NCBI GenBank assembly: GCA_964479445.1
Contig: CAYZMH010000054.1
Location: 1-25,155, forward strand
Length of the DNA: 25,155 nt
Origin: CAYZMH01 sp964479445
GTDB taxonomy: Bacteria > Bacteroidota > Bacteroidia > Bacteroidales > GCA-2748055
Reading direction: 5' to 3'
Of the stretch, positions 15,031 through 22,521 are shown in pieces. Numbering within the stretch: the first letter of the stretch is position 1; the number at the start of each line of letters is the position of its first letter. Below the pieces are notes generated by a model, which had not been told where the DNA came from, ran no database searches, and worked only from the letters and a program-made list of their open reading frames with translations. A program made the position numbers and the translations under genes.

Positions 15031-16188
15031 TTAAAGCAGGTTATCCAGCCAAACTGTGAGAATATCGCCATAGAGATTTTTGGCAACGACGTCTCCTTCC
15101 CTGTTAAGCAGGTAGTTGGCGGGCAGGGATTGTACATTGTAAAGGCGTGGAGCTGGTCCGTTCGATCCGTTCAGATCGCATACGTCGATCCAGGGATACT
15201 CCTCGAACCGGATGGTTCTCAGCCAGGGTGCACTTTCGGTATCCAGGGAGACATTGTATACTTCGAACCCCTGCGGGTGGTACTGTTCATAGATCCCTTT
15301 AAGGTTTTCGTTAGCCTTCATGCTCTCCTGGTTGAAGGAGGCCCAGAAATTGACCAACACCACATCTCCCCTGAGAGAGTGAAGGCTGATGGGGTTACCG
15401 CCGGCATCGGGCAGGTTGAGATTGACGCTGCCGGTCTCTTCCACCTCTTTGCCGGCCGATAGTTGGCTGAGCATTTTCATGTTCTCGTATTGTTGCTTCC
15501 TTCGTTGCACATCCTTCTCCAGGGATTGCACCAGGGTGGATCCCGGGTAATCGGTTTTCACCGAATCGGCCACCAGCCCCATGTATTGCAGGTCCCTTAT
15601 TTCTCCCAGAACGAACTGGTCGGGGCTGTACCGCTGGTAGAGTGCGTAGACACTGGCCAGTGAGTTCAGGTTTTCGATGATGAAGCGAACCGAGGAATTT
15701 CTCTGTTCGTTCATGACCTCCAGGTATTCATTTTGAAGCGATTCAAGGCGGGGATCGTCTTCGGAGATGATCCCTTCGATCGCCCGCTCCAGGGAGTCGA
15801 GTTGCCGCTTGGTCTTCTCCAGGCGCCGCACCAGGGATTTTACCTTTTGCGACTCTTCCGAGCCGGTGATCTTATATCCCGTGGCAAAGCGGTCGCCGGG
15901 TATTTCCAAGCCGATCCGGTCACCGGGGAAAGGGATCAGGTTGATCCGTTTTCCTTCAGGGTTGCTGAGCAGGCATAGCTCCGGGTTTTCCAGTTCAAAT
16001 TTGAATTTGAACGATCCGTCATTTCGGATCTCTGCTGAATCCAACGGGATCAGGTTATTCACATTGAGTTTCTCCAGCATGATCGTTTTCCCGGCACCTG
16101 CTTCCCAGGTTCCGTTGATCACCACTTTGTTTTGTTGCTGGCACGAGACCGCCAGGGCCAGTGCCAACAGAAGGGTCAGTCGCTTCAT
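15031..16188 (-). CDS. TlpA-like lipoprotein with DUF4369-type N-terminus, redox cysteines lost
   Basis: This 385-residue product is a predicted lipoprotein: signal peptide with lipobox AVSC and lipidated Cys16. The N-terminal part (about 20-110) resembles the DUF4369 beta domain found before TlpA modules in Bacteroidota. A charged helical middle (about 120-245) follows, then a thioredoxin/AhpC-TSA-like domain (about 255-385). Where TlpA proteins have WASWCxxC, this one reads WASFNQES, so both redox cysteines are replaced (Asn286, Ser289). The cis-proline region (SLPANYLLN) is retained, so the fold is probably intact but cannot do disulfide exchange. It may bind a ligand or partner protein. 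It is the middle gene of an operon and is paralogous to the gene directly upstream. Confidence 0.88.
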   Translation of the reverse strand: MKRLTLLLALALAVSCQQQNKVVINGTWEAGAGKTIMLEKLNVNNLIPLDSAEIRNDGSFKFKFELENPELCLLSNPEGKRINLIPFPGDRIGLEIPGDRFATGYKITGSEESQKVKSLVRRLEKTKRQLDSLERAIEGIISEDDPRLESLQNEYLEVMNEQRNSSVRFIIENLNSLASVYALYQRYSPDQFVLGEIRDLQYMGLVADSVKTDYPGSTLVQSLEKDVQRRKQQYENMKMLSQLSAGKEVEETGSVNLNLPDAGGNPISLHSLRGDVVLVNFWASFNQESMKANENLKGIYEQYHPQGFEVYNVSLDTESAPWLRTIRFEEYPWIDVCDLNGSNGPAPRLYNVQSLPANYLLNREGDVVAKNLYGDILTVWLDNLL

Positions 16189-16198
16189 GGTCGGTTCC

Positions 16199-17374
16199 TT
16201 AATTTAGATAATTCTCCAATTTCTGCAGGAGTTCATCCCCGAACAGGTCGCGTTCCAGGATGGTGCCGCCGGGTCCCAGAAGGAAATTGGCGGGAATGCG
16301 TTCCACTCCGTACAGGTCTACAGACGGGGTCTCCCAGCGTGCCAGTTTACTGACATGCCGGGCTCCCGGTATTATTTTGGCAGCGTTACGCCAGTCTGAC
16401 CGATCCTGGTCGAGGGAGACCATCAGGAGGGCAAACGATTGGTCCCCGTATTGTTCCAGTGCCTCCTGCAGGTAGGGAAGTTCGTCCAGGGAGGGTTTGC
16501 TCCAGGAGGCCCAGAATTGGAGGAGGATATAGCGCTCTTCCAGGTCGGTGAGGGCAAGGGGTTGCCCCGATAGGGCCGTACTTACGAAGTCGGGTGCTTT
16601 GTCTCCCCTGGCTGGTCGGGGTACCTCCTTCTGCCCTGATTCCATCTGTTCCCGGGCGGCCACCAGTTGGTTATGGAGGGAGATTACGGCTTCGTTCTCG
16701 GGGTAGCGGTCGTAAAGGGCAGAATCGACGGCCTCGTACACCTGCAGATCGGTGAGCGGGTGGAAAACCGGTAATCCGGGTCCGTACTGGTTGTATAGCG
16801 CAATAAGGATGGCCAGGGATTCCCGGTTGTCGTGAATGAACTTTTCGGAGGTTGCTGCGAAGCGTTCGGTGATGGAATCAAACTGCCTGTTCAAAGCCAG
16901 TTTTCGTTCCGGGTAACCGGCCTCACCCTGCAGTTGGCGGGTTTGCTTTGAAATATGGCGCAGTTCATCGAGCACCCGGTTGTGTTCAACGGCCAGGGAG
17001 CGGATCAGCTTGGAGTCGGGGGATCCCTCGACGGTGTAGGGATGGAGGCTGTCGGTGTGTCCCTTCAGGAAGAGGGAGTCGCCGGGATGGGCCACCAGGG
17101 TGACATACCCGTCGCGGGTGTACTTCAGGGAGTAGAAATCGGGTTTGTCGGCCCGGAAGCGAAAGCTGAAGCGGCCTTCGGAGTCGCACCGTGCCGAATC
17201 CAGGTTTTCAAATGCCGTGGCGCCCATGCGGTCGAGGGTGACGGTGGTGCCGGCACCATTCTCCAGGGTACCACGGATAACGATCTTTTGTTCTTGATGT
17301 GCAGCATTTTCCTGCCGGTTATTTCCAGAGCAGGCGGCAATCAGAAGCAACGGTAGGACCAGGAATCTGCGCAT
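16199..17374 (-). CDS. Second TlpA-like lipoprotein, CxxC changed to SxxS
   Basis: The 391-residue product shares the plan of the next gene: lipobox IAAC with lipidated Cys15, a DUF4369-like beta domain (about 30-125), a helical middle and a C-terminal thioredoxin-like domain (about 265-391). The active-site region reads WASWSKPS, where the usual WASWCxPC has both cysteines changed to serine (Ser292, Ser295). The cis-proline loop RIPANFLLG is kept. Serine for cysteine at both positions suggests a redox enzyme ancestor that became a non-redox protein. It is the first gene of the operon; its stop is ten bases before the start of its paralogue. It probably faces the periplasm, attached to a membrane. 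Confidence 0.9.
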   Translation of the reverse strand: MRRFLVLPLLLIAACSGNNRQENAAHQEQKIVIRGTLENGAGTTVTLDRMGATAFENLDSARCDSEGRFSFRFRADKPDFYSLKYTRDGYVTLVAHPGDSLFLKGHTDSLHPYTVEGSPDSKLIRSLAVEHNRVLDELRHISKQTRQLQGEAGYPERKLALNRQFDSITERFAATSEKFIHDNRESLAILIALYNQYGPGLPVFHPLTDLQVYEAVDSALYDRYPENEAVISLHNQLVAAREQMESGQKEVPRPARGDKAPDFVSTALSGQPLALTDLEERYILLQFWASWSKPSLDELPYLQEALEQYGDQSFALLMVSLDQDRSDWRNAAKIIPGARHVSKLARWETPSVDLYGVERIPANFLLGPGGTILERDLFGDELLQKLENYLN

Positions 17375-17447
17375 GGCGGTAGTGATTTGAGCACGAATTT
17401 ATCAATTTCTCACAAATATCAACAAAATAAGTGGTTGGTTGATTTAA

Positions 17448-17508
17448 TTACTAAATTGCATAGTAAATAGTTACCGTGTGGGCGAACAAAGAATCATGAG
17501 CCTTTGTT
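17448..17508. promoter_or_regulatory. Two dyads in the divergent control region of the glycogen operon
   Basis: TTACTA (17448-17453) and TAGTAA (17461-17466) are separated by 7 bases. AACAAAG (17485-17491) and CTTTGTT (17502-17508) are separated by 10 bases. All arms are exact. They lie in the 260-bp AT-rich gap between the outward-facing lipoprotein and glycogen operons and are plausible operator sites for either. No other gene or RNA is visible in this gap, and its promoters are not clear: TATTTTG at 17581-17587 is one base short of the usual -7 box. Confidence 0.4.
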
Positions 17509-17634
17509 ATGAGGGTTCTTGTTTTGTTAAAATGTACTTCAATTTATAGTTTTTTAACCTCGGATTCGGGAAATGGTTGTTATTTTGCAGGAAGTTTTCA
17601 GGATTGTTTATACTATTCATAACGATACAATTAT

Positions 17635-19575
17635 ATGGCATTTTTAAAGTTTGACAAGGCGGAGCTGATAAACCTGGAATATTCACTTTCCCGGGAGGTT
17701 CTGCGTTCCAACCGGGCCGGCTCGTATGCTTCCACCACGATTTCGGGGTGCAATACGCGCAAGTACCACGGACTGCTGGTGTGCCCGGTGGATGCCATCG
17801 ACGGCGAGAACCACGTGCTGCTATCCTCGCTGGATGTGACAGTGATCCAGCATGAACAGGATTTCAACCTGGGGATCCATAAGTATGAGGGGGATTTGTA
17901 TATTCCGCGCGGACACAAATACATCCGGGATTTTGATGCCGAGACGGGATCGAAGATTACCTACCGGGTCGGGGGTGTGGTACTGACGCGGGAAGCATTG
18001 CTGGTGGAGGAACAGGAGCAGGTGCTCATACGGTTTACCCTGGAGGAGGCTCAATCTCCAACTAAACTGCAATTCAGGCCATTCCTGGCATTCCGGAATT
18101 ACCACGCGCTAAGCAAGGCCAACATGTATGTGAATACCCGGTACAGGCCGGTTAAACAGGGCATCGGGTCGAGGATGTACGAGGGGTACCCGGAACTGCA
18201 CATGCAGCTTTCGCGGGAGGCAGAGTTTGTGCCGGTTCCCGACTGGTTCTACGACATTGAATATATCGAGGAGCAGAAGCGGGGGTATGATTTCAAAGAG
18301 GATCTCTATGTGCCGGGTTACTTCGAGCTGCCGATCGAAAAGGGGGAGTCGGTGGTCTTTTCAGCTTCCACGAAGGAGGTGGCGCCGGGCGGTTTGAAGG
18401 GGCGTTTTACCACGGAATTTTCCAAGCGCCTGCCGCGGGACAGTTACCGGAATTGCCTGGTCAGTTCCGCCAACCAGTTTATTGTTCGCCGTCACGGGAA
18501 GACGCAGGTGATTGCCGGCTTTCCGTGGTTCGGGGTGTGGGGCAGGGATACCTTTATCGCCTTACCCGGACTCACCCTTTCCACCGGGGATGTGGAAACA
18601 GCCGGAGAGGTTATTGATACCATGGTGTCCAGGATGAAAGGGGGATTGTTCCCGAATATGGGTTCGGAGGAGGCGCCCGCGTTTAATTCGGTGGATGCCC
18701 CGCTGTGGTTTATCTGGTCGTTGCAGCAGTACGCGAAGTATATTCACGGTTTGGATATCTGGGAGCGATACGGGAAGGCGGTCCGGGAGGTCCTGGAAGC
18801 CTACCGCGATGGTACTTCCTACAACATCAGGATGCTGGAGAACGGACTGATCCATGCAGGAGAGCCGGGCAAGGCGCTTACCTGGATGGATGCCGTGGTT
18901 CACGGGGAGCCTGTTACCCCGCGGGAGGGTTGCCCCGTGGAGATCAACGCGTTATGGTACAATGCTATTTGCCAGGCACTGTCCTGGGCGGAAGAGCGGG
19001 ACCCGCAATTCGTTGAGAGCTGGAAGGAGATGCCCGAGCGGATCCGCGGTTCTTTCGTGGATCAGTTCTGGGATGGTGACCTGGGTTACCTGGCCGACTA
19101 TGTGCACCTGGATGTGCGGGATTTTTCGGTGCGACCCAACCAGGTAATTGCCACCTCCCTGGATTATAGTCCGATCACCGACGAAATGAAGAACGCGGTG
19201 CTGGAACGCGTGGAGAGTGAGCTGCTCACCCCCAGGGGTCTGCGTACGCTGTCGCCTAAAAACGAGCACTACAAAGGGGTGTACGAGGGCGACCAGGAGA
19301 CGCGTGACCGCGCCTACCACCAGGGAACGGTCTGGCCCTGGCTGCTGGAACACTTTGCCAGGGGATACCTGGATGTTCATAAGCGCACAGGGCTAACGCT
19401 GCTCCGGCGCTTATACGATGGATTCGAAGAGGATATGAATGTGGCGGGCATCGGGACGGTCTCGGAGATCTACGACGGGAATCCACCCCACGAACCGCGC
19501 GGGGCGATCAGCCAGGCCTGGAGTGTGGCAGCGGTGCTTCGCATCGGGGAGATGATTGAAATGTACAACACGTAA
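17635..19575 (+). CDS. Glycogen debranching enzyme (amylo-alpha-1,6-glucosidase type)
   Basis: The 646-residue cytoplasmic enzyme is expected to cut alpha-1,6 branch points of glycogen so that phosphorylase can proceed. The N-terminal domain (about 1-215) contains SNRAGSYASTTISGCNTRKYHGLL, abbreviated here to its key residues GxYASTT and RKYHGLL, typical of the bacterial/archaeal debranching enzyme N-domain. The C-terminal (alpha/alpha)6 barrel has FPWFGVWGRDTFIALPG at about 295-311, a segment with FSVRPNQ, and YHQGTVWPWLLEH at about 561-573, all hallmarks of the GH133-type catalytic domain. Length is normal for the short bacterial form, about half the eukaryotic bifunctional enzyme. It is the first gene of the glycogen operon, with 17 bases to the next. 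Confidence 0.94.
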   Translation: MAFLKFDKAELINLEYSLSREVLRSNRAGSYASTTISGCNTRKYHGLLVCPVDAIDGENHVLLSSLDVTVIQHEQDFNLGIHKYEGDLYIPRGHKYIRDFDAETGSKITYRVGGVVLTREALLVEEQEQVLIRFTLEEAQSPTKLQFRPFLAFRNYHALSKANMYVNTRYRPVKQGIGSRMYEGYPELHMQLSREAEFVPVPDWFYDIEYIEEQKRGYDFKEDLYVPGYFELPIEKGESVVFSASTKEVAPGGLKGRFTTEFSKRLPRDSYRNCLVSSANQFIVRRHGKTQVIAGFPWFGVWGRDTFIALPGLTLSTGDVETAGEVIDTMVSRMKGGLFPNMGSEEAPAFNSVDAPLWFIWSLQQYAKYIHGLDIWERYGKAVREVLEAYRDGTSYNIRMLENGLIHAGEPGKALTWMDAVVHGEPVTPREGCPVEINALWYNAICQALSWAEERDPQFVESWKEMPERIRGSFVDQFWDGDLGYLADYVHLDVRDFSVRPNQVIATSLDYSPITDEMKNAVLERVESELLTPRGLRTLSPKNEHYKGVYEGDQETRDRAYHQGTVWPWLLEHFARGYLDVHKRTGLTLLRRLYDGFEEDMNVAGIGTVSEIYDGNPPHEPRGAISQAWSVAAVLRIGEMIEMYNT

Positions 19576-19592
19576 AAATAGCTCCGCTTACT

Positions 19593-20879
19593 ATGAGAGT
19601 ACTGATGTTCGGGTGGGAATTCCCGCCCCATGTTACCGGGGGACTTGGAACGGCCAGCTACGGACTCACCCGTGGACTTGCCACCATCCCCGAGCTGGAT
19701 ATCCTCTTCGTGGTTCCAAAGGCATTCGGGGATGAGAATCCTACCCGTATGGATCTTCTCGGGGCCAACGAAGTGGAGCTGGAGACAAGGCACTTCCGGT
19801 TTTCCGACACGCTCCGGGAGATCTCCTACCTGGAGGTGGAATCCAACCTGGTCCCTTACACATCCCCCGAAGAGTATGCCGCCCTGGTGAAGAAGGCGGA
19901 GAATGAGAATAAGCGGTTTGTGGAGACTACCATGGGTGGTAAATTAAAATTCTCGGGCACCTATGGCAAGGATCTTTTCCAGGAGATATCCAACTATGCG
20001 CTGGTGGCGGTGAAGATCGCCGAAGATTATCAACATGACCTGATCCATGCACATGACTGGCTGACTTATCCTTCGGGGATTGCGGCCAAGGAGGCATCGG
20101 GGAAGCCCCTGGTGATCCATGTGCACGCCACCGATTTTGACCGGAGCGGGGGCCGGGTCAATCCCGCTGTTTTTGAGATCGAGAAAAAGGGGATGGAGGC
20201 AGCGGACCGGATCATTGCCGTGAGCAATCTTACCCGGAACACCATTATCGATAAGTACGGCATTGATCCCAATAAAGTGGAGACCGTTTACAACGCGGTG
20301 GAGCCGTTGATGGACCAGGAGAAGATAGCCCTCAAGAAGGGTGTTTCCGACAAGGTGGTGACCTTCCTGGGGCGCGTGACTATGCAGAAGGGGCCTGAGT
20401 ACTTCATCGAGGCCGCAGAGAAGGTGCTCCGTAAAATGGAGAATGTGCGGTTTGTAATGGCCGGCAGCGGGGAGCTTCTCGATAAGATGGTCAGCTGGGT
20501 GGCAGCCCTGGGGATTGCCGACCGGTTCCATTTCACGGGATTTTTGAAAGGGGAGGATGTGTTTCGCATGTTCTCCATCAGCGATGTATATGTGATGCCC
20601 TCGGTGTCGGAGCCTTTCGGGATTTCGCCGCTGGAGGCGATGCAGTCCAACGTACCCGTGATCATCTCCCACCAGTCGGGCGTGTCGGAGATCCTGAAGT
20701 ATGCCGTCAAGGTGGATTTCTGGGATGTGGACGCCATGGCCGATGCCATTTACGGCTACCTGAATTATCCCTCCCTCTCCTCCATGTTCATAAAGTATGG
20801 CAAGGAAGAGGTGGACACCATGAAGTGGGAGAATTCAGCCCGGGGGGTATTCAACGTTTATAAAGATACTGTTGCATAA
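19593..20879 (+). CDS. GT4-type glycosyltransferase, glycogen-synthase-like
   Basis: The 428-residue product is a GT-B fold retaining glycosyltransferase that probably extends alpha-1,4-glucan using a nucleotide-glucose donor. The N-terminus MFGWEFPPHVTGGLGTA has the glycine loop of starch/glycogen synthases. IHAHDWLTYPSG (about 151-162) is the matching acceptor-side motif. The C-terminal donor domain has FLGRVTMQKGPEYF, and SEPFGISPLEAMQ contains the E-x7-E catalytic pair. Its spacing is 17 bases on each side, so it is cotranscribed with the debranching enzyme and the GH57 gene. It is shorter than classical GlgA. Donor (ADP- or UDP-glucose) and product cannot be settled from sequence; synthesis of maltooligosaccharide primers is an alternative. 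Confidence 0.88.
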   Translation: MRVLMFGWEFPPHVTGGLGTASYGLTRGLATIPELDILFVVPKAFGDENPTRMDLLGANEVELETRHFRFSDTLREISYLEVESNLVPYTSPEEYAALVKKAENENKRFVETTMGGKLKFSGTYGKDLFQEISNYALVAVKIAEDYQHDLIHAHDWLTYPSGIAAKEASGKPLVIHVHATDFDRSGGRVNPAVFEIEKKGMEAADRIIAVSNLTRNTIIDKYGIDPNKVETVYNAVEPLMDQEKIALKKGVSDKVVTFLGRVTMQKGPEYFIEAAEKVLRKMENVRFVMAGSGELLDKMVSWVAALGIADRFHFTGFLKGEDVFRMFSISDVYVMPSVSEPFGISPLEAMQSNVPVIISHQSGVSEILKYAVKVDFWDVDAMADAIYGYLNYPSLSSMFIKYGKEEVDTMKWENSARGVFNVYKDTVA

Positions 20880-20896
20880 AACAACTTCTTACTACC

Positions 20897-22402
20897 ATGA
20901 GAACAATTTGCATGTATTTCCAGGTGCACCAGCCTTTCCGCTTCAGAAGGTACCGCTTCTTCGATATTGGAAACGAACATTACTATTACGATGATTTCAC
21001 TAATGAGAGCATCCTCCGGAAAGTGGCCGAGAAGAGCTACCTGCCTGCAAACCGCCGGCTGTTAAAGATGATCAGAAAACACGGCACAAAGTTTAAAGTG
21101 GCCTTCTCCGTCTCCGGGATTGCCGTGGAGCAGTTTCGTATGTATGCCCCCGAGGTGCTGGAGAGTTTCAGGGAGCTGGCTGCAACCGGACAGGTGGAGT
21201 TCCTGGCAGAGACCTATGCCCATTCACTGGCTTCGATGCATAACCGGGAGGAGTTCATCCGGCAGGTGAACGACCACCGGGCCATGGTCAGGGAGGTGTT
21301 CGGACAGGAACCGACGGTGTTCCGCAATACCGAGCTGGCTTATTCCGATGAGATCGGAAGTACGGTCTACCACATGGGGTTCAAAGCCATGCTCACCGAG
21401 GGCGCCAAACACGTCCTGGGCTGGAAAAGTCCCAATTACCTTTATTGCAATGCACTGGAGCCCCGGCTGAAGGTGTTGCTGAAAAACTACAAACTCAGTG
21501 ACGATATTGCGTTTCGCTTTGGCAATACCTCCTGGCCGGAATATCCCCTGACCAGCGAAAAATTCGTGGGCTGGCTCAATCAGCTCCCCCCGGCGGAGGA
21601 GACCGTGAACCTGTTCATGGATTACGAGACCTTCGGGGAGCACCAGTGGAAGGAAACCGGGATCTTTGACTTCCTGGAAGCCCTGCCCGAGGCCGTGTTC
21701 AGGAACTCACGCTTCACATTCAGCACCCCTTCCGAGGTGGCGGATTCCCTCCAGGTGATCTCGGCGGTGAATGTGCCCAATCCCATCTCCTGGGCTGACG
21801 AGGAGCGGGACCTTACTGCCTGGCTGGGAAATGAGATGCAGCAGGAAGCTTTTCACAAGTTGTACGATTTGCGCGACAGAGTCTACCTGAGCAAGAATCC
21901 GGAGCTGATGCAGGATTTCAAGTACCTCCAGGTGAGCGACCACTTTTACTACATGTCCACCAAGTTCTTCTCCGACGGGGAGGTGCATTCCTACTTCAAT
22001 CCGTATAACACCCCCTACGAAGCGTTCATCAACTACATGAATATCCTCAGCGACTTCGAGATACGGGTCAATGCCGAGGTGAGTACCAGTGTTGATGAAG
22101 ATGTGGTGCGGCTCAGCAAGATCATCCAGGAGAAAGATGAACTTATCCGCAAATATGAAGACCGGTTATCCAGGAGGAAGGTCGCAGCCGGAACGAAGAC
22201 TACGGTTAAAAAACAGCCACTCACTACCACTTCGCGGGGCACGACGGCAAAAAGGGGACGTTCTTCCGGATCTTCCAGCGGTAAACCGACCTCCTCGAGC
22301 GTGCAGGTGACGCCCCCGGGAAAGGTCAGGGATCCGGAAAAAAAACCGGGCAATAAGAAGGGCGGCACAGGCCAGAAGAGCCCCGGTAAAAGCAAGAGTT
22401 AG
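20897..22402 (+). CDS. GH57 alpha-glucan hydrolase/transferase with basic disordered tail
   Basis: The 501-residue product belongs to glycoside hydrolase family 57, whose members cleave or rearrange alpha-1,4/1,6-glucans. Conserved regions are in order: VHQP (His11-Pro13), GQVEFLAETYAHS, FRNTELAY with the likely nucleophile Glu146, and MDYETFGEHQ with the likely acid Asp242. A coiled-coil-like segment (about 395-425) follows the catalytic domain. Then comes a low-complexity tail rich in Lys, Ser, Thr, Gly and Pro with no catalytic look. The gene ends at an amber TAG (22400-22402). The same frame continues with the same composition for another 23 codons to TAA at 22472-22474. It lies between the two glycogen-synthase genes. 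The exact activity (amylase, branching or glucanotransferase) is not decidable here. Confidence 0.9.
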   Translation: MRTICMYFQVHQPFRFRRYRFFDIGNEHYYYDDFTNESILRKVAEKSYLPANRRLLKMIRKHGTKFKVAFSVSGIAVEQFRMYAPEVLESFRELAATGQVEFLAETYAHSLASMHNREEFIRQVNDHRAMVREVFGQEPTVFRNTELAYSDEIGSTVYHMGFKAMLTEGAKHVLGWKSPNYLYCNALEPRLKVLLKNYKLSDDIAFRFGNTSWPEYPLTSEKFVGWLNQLPPAEETVNLFMDYETFGEHQWKETGIFDFLEALPEAVFRNSRFTFSTPSEVADSLQVISAVNVPNPISWADEERDLTAWLGNEMQQEAFHKLYDLRDRVYLSKNPELMQDFKYLQVSDHFYYMSTKFFSDGEVHSYFNPYNTPYEAFINYMNILSDFEIRVNAEVSTSVDEDVVRLSKIIQEKDELIRKYEDRLSRRKVAAGTKTTVKKQPLTTTSRGTTAKRGRSSGSSSGKPTSSSVQVTPPGKVRDPEKKPGNKKGGTGQKSPGKSKS

Positions 22403-22474
22403 TCGAACGATAATCCATCCGGCAGAAGCAGCAAGCCGGCTCCGGGAGAAAAAAAAGGCGGGAAAAAATCATAA
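22403..22474 (+). other. In-frame extension of the GH57 tail after an amber codon
   Basis: Directly after TAG the same frame encodes 23 codons, SNDNPSGRSSKPAP then GEKKGGKKS, before TAA. Composition (Lys, Ser, Gly, Pro) matches the tail upstream of the stop. This suggests either a recent nonsense mutation that trimmed the tail or occasional readthrough. It may also be a chance effect of purine-rich sequence. Confidence 0.5.
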
Positions 22475-22521
22475 ACACCAAAACAGGGACAGAGAGAATA
22501 CAATATAAAAAAAGTAGAAAG

